Of a DNA stretch of 64,000 nt, positions 43,414 through 53,975 are shown piece by piece (position 1 is the first letter of the stretch; every line of letters begins with the position of its first letter). Origin of the DNA: Fen-1231 sp035286465 (GTDB taxonomy: Bacteria; Gemmatimonadota; Gemmatimonadetes; Gemmatimonadales; Gemmatimonadaceae); assembly GCA_035286465.1 (NCBI GenBank), contig DATEDF010000070.1, positions 1-64,000 on the forward strand. Reading direction: 5' to 3'. Position numbers and translations under genes: made by a program. Below the pieces are notes generated by a model. The model was not told the origin of the DNA. It made no database searches and worked only from the letters and a program-made list of their open reading frames with translations.

Positions 43414-43483
43414 CGGGACCTCGGGTTCGGGACGACACGAGCGAGCTTGCCCCGGTGGCGCTTCAACCGGCGGGCGCGGACGC

Positions 43484-44389
43484 TCAGACCTCCAGCACCC
43501 CCGTGTCCACGCGGCGCATGAGCGCGCCCCAGCGCGCGTCCACATCCGCCTGGATGCGTGCGACCTGTTCTTCGCTCAAATGACGGAATCTCCCCTGGCG
43601 TCGCAAGTACGGCTCGACGGCCTCCGCGGCGTGGTTCACCGTGAGGCGCCAGCGCTCGCCGTCCTCCACCTCGAGGAGCGGAAAGATCCGGCTTTGCACG
43701 GCCATCCGCGCCAGCTCGATCGTCTCCTCGTCCGCGGACTTCCATCCGGGCGGGCACGGCGCGAGGATGTGCAGGAAGCGTGTTCCCCGCACGGCGCGCG
43801 CACGCCGCACCTTTGCAAGCAGGTCCACCGGATAGGCGACGCTGGCGGTCGCGGCATAGGGAATCCGGTGCGCAGCGAGGATCGCCAGAATGTCCTTCTT
43901 CGGACTCGCTTCCGGGTGCGGCACCGGCGTTGTGGACGTCCAGGCGCCCCACGGCGTGGCGGATGAGCGCTGGACCCCCGTGTTCATGTACGCTTCGTTG
44001 TCATAGCAGCAGTAGAGCAAGTCCTCGTTGCGTTCCGCCGCGCCCGAGAGCGCCTGCAGGCCGATGTCGAAGGTCCCGCCGTCGCCGGCCCAGACCATCA
44101 CGGCGGTGTCCGTTTCCCCTCGCACGTCCAGGGCCGCGCGCACGCCCGAGGCGAGCGCGGCCCCTGTGGCGAACGCCGTGTGGTACACCGGTACCTGGAG
44201 CGACGACTGGGGCCACGGACCCGCGATGATGGACCAGCAGCTCGCCGGCATCACGACGATCGTCCTGGGTCCCATCCCCTTGAGCACCAGGCGCATCGCC
44301 AAAGGCGCCGCGCATCCCGGACAGGCGAGATGCCCCGAGGTCATCAGGTCGTCGCGCGGGACCTCGTCGCGAATCAGGAGCTGGCTCAC
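43484..44389 (-). CDS. porB: 2-oxoacid:ferredoxin oxidoreductase beta subunit
   Basis: 301 residues. Thiamine diphosphate site AGDGGTFDIG (101-110) with NEAYMNTG, and [4Fe-4S] cysteines C23, C26 (LACPGCAAP), C51 and C212 (APCPPGW). With PorA and PorG it interconverts pyruvate (or a related oxoacid) and acyl-CoA with ferredoxin. GTG start overlapping porA (GTGA). The exact oxoacid cannot be read from sequence. Confidence 0.92.
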   Translation of the reverse strand: MSQLLIRDEVPRDDLMTSGHLACPGCAAPLAMRLVLKGMGPRTIVVMPASCWSIIAGPWPQSSLQVPVYHTAFATGAALASGVRAALDVRGETDTAVMVWAGDGGTFDIGLQALSGAAERNEDLLYCCYDNEAYMNTGVQRSSATPWGAWTSTTPVPHPEASPKKDILAILAAHRIPYAATASVAYPVDLLAKVRRARAVRGTRFLHILAPCPPGWKSADEETIELARMAVQSRIFPLLEVEDGERWRLTVNHAAEAVEPYLRRQGRFRHLSEEQVARIQADVDARWGALMRRVDTGVLEV

Positions 44390-45546
44390 GGATTCACCCC
44401 CACCCAGACGTCTTCACGCTCGGGCTGCGCGCACTGCCGCGTGCGGTCAATGACCTCGTCAATCACCGACGGAGTGACGTCGCGGCCACCCAACCCGAGG
44501 ACATAGCCGTAGACCTCGGGCCGGTCTCCCGATGGGAGATCGTACAGGGCGGAGCGCGTCTCCTCGGCAAAGATCCCGCCGTGCCCCGGCGATACGTTCC
44601 GGTCGAGCACGGCCACCCGCGCCACGCCCGCGAGGAGCCGCCGGAGGCCGGCGGTCGGGAATGGACGGAACATCTTCACCTTGACGAGCCCAATCGCCTC
44701 GCCCTCGTCCCGCCGGCGGTCCACGACGAAGCGTGCCGTCGAGGTCACCGTCCCCGACGTGACGAGCAGCAGCTCCGCGTCTTCCGTGCGGTAACCTTCG
44801 ATGGCGCCGTAGCGCCGACCGAACATCCGCAGCCAGTCCGCCTCGATGCGTTCAAGGACGTGCGGCACTTCCCGCATCGCCTCCTGTTGCAGCCACCGCA
44901 TCTCCATGTAGCTGTCCGGCCGCACGAGTGCCCCGAAGGCCCGGGGCTCGTTCACGTCGAGCTTGAGCCGCGCCGTTCGCGGCGGAAGGAACCGATCCAC
45001 CATCTCCTGATCCGGAATGTCCACGGGCTCGGCGGTGTGCGACAGATAGAACGCGTCGAGCACCAGCATCACGGGGAGATCCACCGCCTCCGCGAGCTTG
45101 AACGCCTGGATCGCCGTGTCGAGCACCTCCTGGTTGGTCTCGCAGTAGAGCTGGACCCATCCAGTATCGCGTTGCGACAGGCTGTCGTTCTGATCGGTCC
45201 AGATGTTCCACCCGGGCCCCAGCGCACGGTTCACGTTCGCCATCACGATGGGATGCCGGCCGCCGGCCGCCCAGTGCAGCATTTCGTGCATGAAGACGAG
45301 CCCGTGCGAGGAGGTCGCCGTGAACGCGCGGGCGCCCGCAGCCGAGGCGCCGACGCAGGCGGCCATTGCCGAGTGCTCCGACTCCACCTTGATGAAGCGG
45401 GCGGCCAGTGTGCCGTTGGCGCACATCTCCGACAGCTTCTCGACGACCTGAGTCTGCGGCGTGATGGGGTACGCGGAGATCACCTCGACGCGGGCAAGTC
45501 GTGCGCCCCACGAGACCGCGTGATTGCCCACGATGACCTGTCTCAC
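44386..45546 (-). CDS. porA: 2-oxoacid:ferredoxin oxidoreductase alpha subunit
   Basis: 386 residues. Starts RQVIVGNHAVSWGARLARVE and has EVISAYPITPQTQVVEKL, the conserved binding loop for the pyrimidine ring side, ESEHSAMAACVGASAAGAR and YLSHTAEPVDIPDQ. GTG start overlapping the GltD-ferredoxin fusion. Confidence 0.93.
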   Translation of the reverse strand: MRQVIVGNHAVSWGARLARVEVISAYPITPQTQVVEKLSEMCANGTLAARFIKVESEHSAMAACVGASAAGARAFTATSSHGLVFMHEMLHWAAGGRHPIVMANVNRALGPGWNIWTDQNDSLSQRDTGWVQLYCETNQEVLDTAIQAFKLAEAVDLPVMLVLDAFYLSHTAEPVDIPDQEMVDRFLPPRTARLKLDVNEPRAFGALVRPDSYMEMRWLQQEAMREVPHVLERIEADWLRMFGRRYGAIEGYRTEDAELLLVTSGTVTSTARFVVDRRRDEGEAIGLVKVKMFRPFPTAGLRRLLAGVARVAVLDRNVSPGHGGIFAEETRSALYDLPSGDRPEVYGYVLGLGGRDVTPSVIDEVIDRTRQCAQPEREDVWVGVNP

Positions 45547-47306
45547 GGCCCTTCCCGCGTCATCACGATCGCGCCGCGTGGACATTCCGCCACGCACACG
45601 CCGCAGCCCTTGCAATAGTCGAGCGCGATCCGGTACGCCCCGTCGCCGTTGCGCGAGATCGCGAGGTCGGGGCAGAAGATCAGGCAGACATCACAGTGCG
45701 TGCAGACACCGCAGTTGAGGCATCGGCGCGCCTCCTCTTCCGCCTCCTCGCGCGTCAGCCCGCGGTTCACTTCGTCGAACGTGGCGCGTGCGCGCTCGGG
45801 CCGTGCGTGCGTGTCGCGCCTTCGCGCCACCTTCACGAAGTGGTTGAGGTTCAGCTCCTCGAACGTGACCACCTCGTTCACCGGTGCGACGCGCGCGACG
45901 GGGTCGCGCCCGAGCCAGCGCAGCGCGCTGATGTTCCCGCCGCCGAAGCGCAGTGCCTCGAGATCGTCCGCGTCGCGCGGCTCTCGAGGGCGCGCGCGGA
46001 GCTGCCGGTCAATGCCGACCGCGGCTCGCTTGCCGGCGCCGAGCGCGTCGGCGACCGTGCGCGGCGCCTCCGTGACGTCACCGCCCGCGAACACGGCGGC
46101 CCTGCTCGTCCGTCCGAGCGGGTCCACCCGCACGCCGCTGTCACGCCGCGCGAGATCCGGAGGAAGTGCGTCGAGGTCCGGCGACTCACCGATCGCCGTG
46201 AGCACCGTGTCCGCGAGGAGCGTAAACCGCTCGCCGGTGGACTCCGGGCGCCGCCGCCCGCTCGCGTCCGGCTCGCCCAGCGCCATCCGCTCGCACTCGA
46301 CCGCACGCAGCGTGCCGTGCACGACGTGGAACCCCACCGGAGCCGCCAGGAAGGCGAACGCCACGCCTTCGCGGTCGGCCTCCTCCACTTCATCCGCGAT
46401 CGCGGGCATCTCCGCGCGCGTGCGCCGGTAGAGCACCGTGACCGAGGCGCCCAGGCGCAGCGCCGAGCGCGCACAGTCCATCGCGGTGTTGCCGCCTCCC
46501 ACCACGACCACTCTCCGGCCCACGCTCGGCCGCGCGCCCGCGTTGACCTCCCTGAGGAAGGCGAGGCCCGGTCTGACGCCCGTCCCGTCTTCGCCCTCCA
46601 CGCCGAGCGCGCGGCTCGCGTGCGCTCCGCTCGCGACGAACAACGCGTCGAAGTCGGCGAGCACGCGCTCCCAGGGCAGGTCGGCCCCGACGCGCACGCC
46701 GCAGCGCATCTCGACGCCGAGCGCGCGGATCCGTTCGATCTCGCCATCGAGAATCGCGCGCGGCAGGCGGTACTCGGGAATCCCCTGGCGCAGCATGCCG
46801 CCCGGTGCCGACGCCGCCTCGAACACCGTGACGTGATATCCGAACCGCGAGAGGTGATACGCGCAGGAGAGCCCCGCGGGCCCGGAGCCGACCACCGCGA
46901 CGCGTTCGTCGCGCCTCGGCGCGACCGAGTCGGAGAGTGGCTCCTGCAGCGCGAGGTCGCCGAGCATCCGTTCGACGGCGTGGATCGACACGGCCGCGTC
47001 GAACATCCCGCGATTGCACGCACTCTCGCACGGATGATGGCAGACGCGGCCCGTGACCGCCGGCATCGGGTTCTCCGCGAGGAGCAGCCGCCGGGCGTCG
47101 GCAACGCGATCCTCGCGCATCAGGTTCAGGTACCCCTCGATGTCGATCCCGACCGGACACCCGCGGTTGCACGGCGCCACGCGGTCGTGGTACACGGGCC
47201 AGATGTACTTCCACGAACCGGTGTGCGTGACCAGCGTGGAGGTGCCGCTCACCGAAACGGGCGGGATCCCGCGCCTCGTGGCCCGCCCCGCTGAGCGGCT
47301 AGACAC
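45543..47306 (-). CDS. GltD-like FAD/NAD(P) oxidoreductase fused to a ferredoxin domain (PorD-type)
   Basis: 587 residues. N-terminal Fe-S cysteines (C46, C50, C89, C93, C97), FAD motif VAVVGSGPAGLSCAY (136-150), NAD(P) motif VVVVGGGNTAMDC, and at the end two [4Fe-4S] motifs (CLNCGVCTHCDVCLIFCP and CKGCGVCVAECP). This joins a glutamate synthase small subunit-like dehydrogenase to the PorD ferredoxin, allowing electron exchange with NAD(P)H. Start GTG 47306 overlaps porG by 8 bp; GTG 47255 is an alternative. Confidence 0.88.
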   Translation of the reverse strand: MSSRSAGRATRRGIPPVSVSGTSTLVTHTGSWKYIWPVYHDRVAPCNRGCPVGIDIEGYLNLMREDRVADARRLLLAENPMPAVTGRVCHHPCESACNRGMFDAAVSIHAVERMLGDLALQEPLSDSVAPRRDERVAVVGSGPAGLSCAYHLSRFGYHVTVFEAASAPGGMLRQGIPEYRLPRAILDGEIERIRALGVEMRCGVRVGADLPWERVLADFDALFVASGAHASRALGVEGEDGTGVRPGLAFLREVNAGARPSVGRRVVVVGGGNTAMDCARSALRLGASVTVLYRRTRAEMPAIADEVEEADREGVAFAFLAAPVGFHVVHGTLRAVECERMALGEPDASGRRRPESTGERFTLLADTVLTAIGESPDLDALPPDLARRDSGVRVDPLGRTSRAAVFAGGDVTEAPRTVADALGAGKRAAVGIDRQLRARPREPRDADDLEALRFGGGNISALRWLGRDPVARVAPVNEVVTFEELNLNHFVKVARRRDTHARPERARATFDEVNRGLTREEAEEEARRCLNCGVCTHCDVCLIFCPDLAISRNGDGAYRIALDYCKGCGVCVAECPRGAIVMTREGP

Positions 47307-47877
47307 GGGCCGCCCCCGACTCGACCGCGCGCCGCACGGCATGAGCGGCCGCCACCGCGGCGGCGACGTTCTCCTCGGTCTGCGTCGGCACCTCCGAGCG
47401 AATCGCTTCACACACGGAGTCCAGCCGCACCAGTCCCGAGTCCGCGGCGAACGCGCCCAGAATGGAGGTGTTCACGATGGGTTGCGTATGCGAGCCGAGC
47501 CCGTGGCGACTCGCGATGGCGCTCGCATCCACCGTGGCGACGCAAAAGCGCTCGAGCAGCCGCGGATATGCCTCAGGCGGTCGATCGGAGTTGATGAGGA
47601 TGCTGCCACCGGGCTTGAGCCCCGCGGTGACGTCCACCACCTCGACCAACGTGGGATCCAGGACGATGAGGTCGTCGGGAGCGAGGATTTCGCAGCGGAG
47701 GAGAATCGGCGAGTCGTTCACGCGGAGGAACGCGGTGACGGGTGCGCCGCGACGCTCCACACCGAACATCGGAAACGACTGGACCTGGCGTCCCTCGAGA
47801 AAAAGCGCCACCGCCAGCAGCTTGGAGGCGACGACGGTGCCTTGGCCGCCACGGCCGTGGAAGCGGAGTTCACGCAT
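47299..47877 (-). CDS. porG: 2-oxoacid:ferredoxin oxidoreductase gamma subunit
   Basis: 192 residues. RELRFHGRGGQGTVVASKLL at the start and FPMFGVERRGAPVTAFLR identify the gamma subunit. Forms the complex with PorA and PorB. The first 8 bp overlap a small Cys-rich frame. Confidence 0.92.
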   Translation of the reverse strand: MRELRFHGRGGQGTVVASKLLAVALFLEGRQVQSFPMFGVERRGAPVTAFLRVNDSPILLRCEILAPDDLIVLDPTLVEVVDVTAGLKPGGSILINSDRPPEAYPRLLERFCVATVDASAIASRHGLGSHTQPIVNTSILGAFAADSGLVRLDSVCEAIRSEVPTQTEENVAAAVAAAHAVRRAVESGAARV

Positions 47878-48067
47878 CAGCCGCGCCCGGCCGCCCGTTC
47901 GGCGACGAATCCCGTGACGGCCGCGCTCTCTCGCAGTCGACGCAATCCACGCCGAGCTCCGGACACGGAACGCCGTCCGCCTGCGCCTCGAGGCACGGGA
48001 CCCCGAGCCCGGGCTGTGGGAGTCGCAACTCGAAGCTCGTAGGCGGCAGTCGAAGGCGGTCCAACAT
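47870..48067 (-). CDS. small Cys-rich protein upstream of porG
   Basis: 65 residues. A strong GGGAGGGG ribosome site adjoins the ATG. Cysteines at 25, 35, 42 and 45 (VPCLEAQADGVPCPELGVDC, then VDC) could bind an Fe-S cluster or zinc. Its stop overlaps the porG start by 8 bp, so coupling is likely. I do not recognise it; the coupling and ribosome site argue that it is real. Confidence 0.5.
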   Translation of the reverse strand: MLDRLRLPPTSFELRLPQPGLGVPCLEAQADGVPCPELGVDCVDCERARPSRDSSPNGRPGAADA

Positions 48068-48241
48068 CCCCTCCCGAGACGAGACCGCGACGCGGAACGC
48101 GCTCGCGGGGACGCTATAGGATGGGGACCTGCACCGTTCTGGAGAATCGGAAAAACCCCACGGACCGGTTACGCATCGGCCGCTCGCGGCGCGTACCGCG
48201 CGGCGCGTCTCGTACGGCGCCTGCCGCGCGGCGTACCGCGG

Positions 48242-49390
48242 TTACGACACGGGTATCCGTTTCTCCGGATCCACGAACGGGAGCGGGACGACCGTCGCGG
48301 TGCGCGGGCCCCACTCGCTTTCCACGTCAACGGCTGCGCCCGTGACGGCAAGCCGGGTCGGGAGCCAGCAGTAGCCGATGTTCTTCCTGAGCCTTGGCGA
48401 GTAGATCGCCGAGGTGACCTTCCCGACGCGTGTGCCGGCCGCGTAGGCCGGCCACTTGGTGAAGTTGAGCGCCGGGAATGGATCGCCGCTCAGCTCCACG
48501 CCGGCGATGCGCCGTTCGACCCCCCGATCGCCAATCCGCCGGAGCGCCTCCATCGCCACGCATTCACCGGCCATCCCGAAGTCCACGAGTCGCTCGAGTC
48601 CCATCTCGAAGGGGTTGTTCTCGTAGGTCATGTCGGCGCCCCAATTGAAGATCCCACCCTCGATTCGTCGAATGTCACTGGGGCCGGTCGGCCGGATATC
48701 GTACGGAGCGCCGGCCTTCATGATCCGCTCCCACAACTCGGTCCCGCGCGTCGGGTCGAGCAGGTAGACCTCATAGCCGACCTCGGAGGTCCAGCCGGTG
48801 CGGGTCACGATCACCGGGATGCCGTCCACCGTCGCTTCGCGGAAGAAGTAGTACTTGAGATCGAGGATCCCGTCGCCGAAGAGGGAGCGCACCACGTCAC
48901 GGGATTTCGGGCCCTGAATCTGCAACGGGTGGGCCTCGGCCTCGCGAACATGCGCGTCGAGCCCTGCCCTCGCCGCGAGTCCCCGGGCGAAGAAGAGCGC
49001 GTCGCTCGACGCGAGTGCGAACCAGAACCGGTGCTCGCCCATCCGGGTCATCACCGGATCGTTCAGGATGCCGCCGTCGGTCGCGCAGAGAAGGACGTAC
49101 TTCGCCTGCCCGACGGCGCACGTCGAGAGGTCGCGGGGGGTCATGAGCTGAGCCAGCCGTTGTGCGTCCTTGCCGGAGACTTCCAGGCATCGCTCAACGG
49201 CCACGTCCCAGAGTGTCACGTGGTTCAGGAGGTGCCAGTACTCCGCCTCGAAGTCGTCGTAGTTGGTAGGGAACAGCATGTGGTTGTACACCGTGTATCC
49301 ACGCGGCCCGTGGCGCTGCTCGGCCTCGTAGAACGGTGAGCGGCGCAGACGCGCGCCGCGCTGCACCAAACGCATGTCAAACGGCGACAT
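48242..49390 (-). CDS. GcvT/DmdA-family aminomethyltransferase-like protein
   Basis: 382 residues. Folate-binding T-protein fold. YTVYNHMLFPTNYDDFEAEY, LWDVAVERCLEVSG, LMTPRDLS and GGILNDPVMTR closely resemble the DMSP demethylase (DmdA) branch as recalled, rather than the glycine cleavage T protein. DmdA moves a methyl group to tetrahydrofolate; the methyl donor here is unknown. AGAGGAG lies at a good distance from ATG 49390. It stands between a Crp/Fnr regulator and the por operon. Confidence 0.8.
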   Translation of the reverse strand: MSPFDMRLVQRGARLRRSPFYEAEQRHGPRGYTVYNHMLFPTNYDDFEAEYWHLLNHVTLWDVAVERCLEVSGKDAQRLAQLMTPRDLSTCAVGQAKYVLLCATDGGILNDPVMTRMGEHRFWFALASSDALFFARGLAARAGLDAHVREAEAHPLQIQGPKSRDVVRSLFGDGILDLKYYFFREATVDGIPVIVTRTGWTSEVGYEVYLLDPTRGTELWERIMKAGAPYDIRPTGPSDIRRIEGGIFNWGADMTYENNPFEMGLERLVDFGMAGECVAMEALRRIGDRGVERRIAGVELSGDPFPALNFTKWPAYAAGTRVGKVTSAIYSPRLRKNIGYCWLPTRLAVTGAAVDVESEWGPRTATVVPLPFVDPEKRIPVS

Positions 49391-49477
49391 CGAGCATCTC
49401 CTCTGGCGTGTCACGTGGTTCTGTCGCCCGGCTGAGCTGGAACGCGACGGAAGACGGGAACGACAAACGCGGATCGT

Positions 49478-50245
49478 CTAGCCGGGGTCTCCCTTCACGA
49501 CGATGGCCGGAGATGGACCCGGCGACCGACGGCGCTCCTGTCCGTCAACGGGAGCCGTCCTCAGCCTTCGCTTGAGCAACTGCCCGGCGGCGGCCTCCAG
49601 CGCGGAACGATTGAGGATCTTGATTCCGTTCTGGGACGTCTCGATGAGATTCCGGGAAGCGAGCGAACTGATCGTGCGAGAGACCGTCTCCCGGCTGGAG
49701 CCGACCATCTGCGCGATGACCTGATGCGTCGGCGGGTCGGGGATGTGCTGGCCGTCGCGGCGCGCCGCGAGTTCCAGGAACAGGTGTGACACCCGTCCGG
49801 CGACGTCGAGCAGCATCAACTCACCGATCTTGTGGTCCGCCTCGCGCAGGCGGCTACAGAGCGCCCGCAGCAGTCCGAACGCCACGCCCGGCATGTCCGC
49901 GATGCAGCGCCGCAGATCGTCCCGTTGCAGCACCAGGAGACTCGAATCCTCCATCGCGATCACGGTCGCCGCATAGGGTTCGTCGTCCATCAGCGCCATC
50001 TCGCCGAAGAAGTCGCCGTGCCGCATCAGCGCGAGAACGACTTCCCTCCCATCCTCGGCGATAAGCATCACCTTGACCTGTCCGGCGATGACCACATAGA
50101 ACGCATCGCAGGGGTCGTGGGCGAAGAGGATGACCCGGTTCTTCGTGTAGTCCCGCTGCTTCAGGAGGCGGGCGAGCAGTTCAAGATCGCTCTCCCGGAG
50201 CTGTGCGAAGAGCGGCACGGCTCGAAGTGCGCTGGCGGCCGTCAT
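49478..50245 (-). CDS. Crp/Fnr-family transcription regulator
   Basis: 255 residues. Cyclic-nucleotide-binding fold (GEMALMDDEPYAATVIAMED), dimerisation helix, and a winged helix with VIAQMVGSSRETVSRTISSL as recognition region. There is no Fnr-type Cys cluster at the N terminus, so oxygen sensing through Fe-S is unlikely. The C-terminal 30 residues are an extra basic tail. 88 bp before the DmdA-like gene, which it probably controls. Confidence 0.9.
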   Translation of the reverse strand: MTAASALRAVPLFAQLRESDLELLARLLKQRDYTKNRVILFAHDPCDAFYVVIAGQVKVMLIAEDGREVVLALMRHGDFFGEMALMDDEPYAATVIAMEDSSLLVLQRDDLRRCIADMPGVAFGLLRALCSRLREADHKIGELMLLDVAGRVSHLFLELAARRDGQHIPDPPTHQVIAQMVGSSRETVSRTISSLASRNLIETSQNGIKILNRSALEAAAGQLLKRRLRTAPVDGQERRRSPGPSPAIVVKGDPG

Positions 50246-50432
50246 GTCAGTGTTCGGTCATCCGATGAGTGGATGCGCGGCACGGAAGCACCATCCCGCC
50301 TCCGGCCGGCAAGCGCTGGTCTCCAAGTGGGAAGCTAGCATGGGTGACAGCGACCCGCCGCGCAAGCGAGCGCCGCAGCGCCGCGCCTCCGCGGGGCGCG
50401 GCACGAGCATGTGCACGTCCCGGCGGCCGCCT

Positions 50433-51824
50433 TCAGTCAACGACCACCGCATACTCCGCCCCTTCGTCTATCTGAAGGCGTCGAATGTCCTGCGCGAGGC
50501 GCCAGCGAACGCGCCAGAGCTGAAGCCCCGCCACCACCAGCAGGCTGCCCACGTAGCCCCACCAGATCCCCCGCGGGCCCAGCCCCAGCGCGAATCCGAG
50601 CAGCAGACTCAGGGGCACACCGATCCCCCAGAAGCCGGCGAGGTGGAGGAGCATCGGCACGCGCGTGTCGCCCGTGCCGCGCAGGACACCCGCCGCCACG
50701 CCCTGGACGCCGTCGAAGATCTGGAAGATGCCGGCGATCAGGATCAACGACGCGGCCATCGCGACGGTCTCCGGGTCGGACACGAAAAGCGAGGCGAGCG
50801 GGCGAGGGAGCACCAGGAACGCGGCCGCCGCCACCGTCATGAAGCCGACGCCCACCGCGATGGCCGCCACTGCGTCGCGGCGCGCAGCCGCCAGATCGCG
50901 CCGGCCGATCGCCCGCCCCACCATGGCCGCGGCCGCGGCCGAAAGGCCGAGCGGCACCATGAACGTGAGCGCCGCGAGATTGAGTGCGATCTCGTGACCC
51001 GCGAGCGGTACGGTGCCGAACCAGCCGATGAACACCGCGCCCGCGGCGAAGACCGCGACCTCGAGCCACTGCTGGAATCCGATCGGCAGGCCGATCCGGA
51101 CCATCCTGAGGAGGGGGCCTGAGCGCGTCGCCCCGGTGCGCCATCGTGCCAGCGCCGGGCGCAGCTCGCGCCAGCCCAGCGCGAGCACCATCGCGAGCAT
51201 CGCCCAGCGGCTCAGCACCGTCGAGATCGCCGAGCCGACCGCCCCCAGGGCGGGAAGGCCGAAGTGGCCGTAGATGAGCACCCAGTTGAGACCGGCGTTC
51301 ACGACGTTGGCGGCGATGATCGAGATGACCACCGCGCGGACACGCGCCATCGCCTGGAGTGTCTGGCGGAGCACGACGAAGAGATAGAACGGCACGACGC
51401 CCAGGATGGACCAGCGCGAGAAGGTCGCGGCGATGGGCGTGACTTCGGGAGGCTGCCGGAGCACCCCGAACACGAGCTCGCCGGGAATCAGGAAGAGCGC
51501 CGTCGGGATGCTGAGGCCGAGGGCCAGCAAGACGCCGCGCTGCACGCCTCGCGCCACGCCCTCGTGGTCGCGCGCGCCCACCGCCTGCGACACCACCGGG
51601 TCGAGCACCAGCAGCACGCCGATCCCGGGAATCGTCAGGTTTACCCAGTAGATGTGGCCGAGCGCGACCGCCGCGATCGTCGCAGGCGAGACGCGGCCCA
51701 CCATCGCGGTGTCCACCACGCCCATCAGCATCAGCCCGACCTGAGCGAGCACAACGGGCGAGGCGAGCCGCAGCATCTCGCGCAGCTCGCCTCGCGTTGG
51801 GCGGAGTTCCGAGAGGGCCAGCAC
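50433..51824 (-). CDS. MATE-family multidrug efflux protein
   Basis: 463 residues with 12 transmembrane helices. MGVVDTAMVGRVSPATIAAV in helix 1-2 and LPIGFQQWLEVAVFAAGAV at the start of the second half are MATE landmarks. Na+ or H+ antiport of cationic compounds. GTG start. No neighbouring regulator. Confidence 0.9.
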   Translation of the reverse strand: MLALSELRPTRGELREMLRLASPVVLAQVGLMLMGVVDTAMVGRVSPATIAAVALGHIYWVNLTIPGIGVLLVLDPVVSQAVGARDHEGVARGVQRGVLLALGLSIPTALFLIPGELVFGVLRQPPEVTPIAATFSRWSILGVVPFYLFVVLRQTLQAMARVRAVVISIIAANVVNAGLNWVLIYGHFGLPALGAVGSAISTVLSRWAMLAMVLALGWRELRPALARWRTGATRSGPLLRMVRIGLPIGFQQWLEVAVFAAGAVFIGWFGTVPLAGHEIALNLAALTFMVPLGLSAAAAAMVGRAIGRRDLAAARRDAVAAIAVGVGFMTVAAAAFLVLPRPLASLFVSDPETVAMAASLILIAGIFQIFDGVQGVAAGVLRGTGDTRVPMLLHLAGFWGIGVPLSLLLGFALGLGPRGIWWGYVGSLLVVAGLQLWRVRWRLAQDIRRLQIDEGAEYAVVVD

Positions 51825-51922
51825 CTACATCGTCGTGAGCGCGCAGGCCCGAATCGTCAGGCCGGCCGGAATGAGGCACGCCATCCGGGACACCACACGG
51901 CCGGCGGCCACGGGCGGGTCGC

Positions 51923-53464
<1,542 letters not shown>

Positions 53465-53465
53465 C

Positions 53466-53975
53466 TCAGAACCTCCAGTGGGGCTCGGAAAGCTTGATGA
53501 ACTCCACGTGCCGCGAGTCCAGATCCAGCACCGCCGCGGTGGGCGACCCGTTGATCCACCCGCACGCCTCGCCCGGATTGATGATCAGCGTGTCGCCACG
53601 GGTCTTCATGCTCTGCTGGTGCTCGAGGCCGTGCACGACCACGTGGTGCGCCTTGATGGAGCGCGCCGTCACGTCGCCGATATCGTGCACGAGGAGGACC
53701 TTGTGCTCGCCGATGGTCAGCGAGTGCGGCGATTCGAACAGCTCGTGCCCCATCCCCTGCGCGGCGAAGGCCTTGAGTCCTTCCGGATCGCCGTCGTTGT
53801 GGCCGAACACGCCGGCGAGCGCGACGTTCGCTTCCTGATACGGCTTCAGCGCGAACGGCGAGCAGAAGTCGCCGGCGTGCAGCAGCATCCCGACGCCCCG
53901 ATCGGTCATCCGTTTGACCAGTTCCGCAATCGCCGGCACCCGGTCGTGCGTGTCGGAGATCAGTCCCACGAGCAT
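53466..53975 (-). CDS. YfcE/MJ0936-family metallophosphodiesterase
   Basis: 169 residues. GLISDTHDR, LLHAGDFCS, FGHNDG and VVHGLEHQQ carry the metal ligands of this calcineurin-like family (GDxHD variant with SDTH). The usual GHTH at the C terminus reads GLEH, so one His position differs. Small phosphodiesterase of unknown natural substrate. One-base overlap with lysA and coupled to guaA. Confidence 0.8.
   Translation of the reverse strand: MLVGLISDTHDRVPAIAELVKRMTDRGVGMLLHAGDFCSPFALKPYQEANVALAGVFGHNDGDPEGLKAFAAQGMGHELFESPHSLTIGEHKVLLVHDIGDVTARSIKAHHVVVHGLEHQQSMKTRGDTLIINPGEACGWINGSPTAAVLDLDSRHVEFIKLSEPHWRF
53471..53476 (-). promoter_or_regulatory. ribosome binding site that points to the guaA CTG start
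   Basis: GGAGGT six bases before CTG 53464 on the minus strand. It lies within the last codons of the phosphodiesterase gene, whose TGA falls between it and the CTG. Confidence 0.6.

Noticed and set aside
48180..48241. GC-rich dyads after the DmdA-like gene as a terminator
   Set aside because: GCGCGGCGTACCGCG-type repeats can fold, but the arms do not match well and the T-run near 48152 is too far away to call a terminator.
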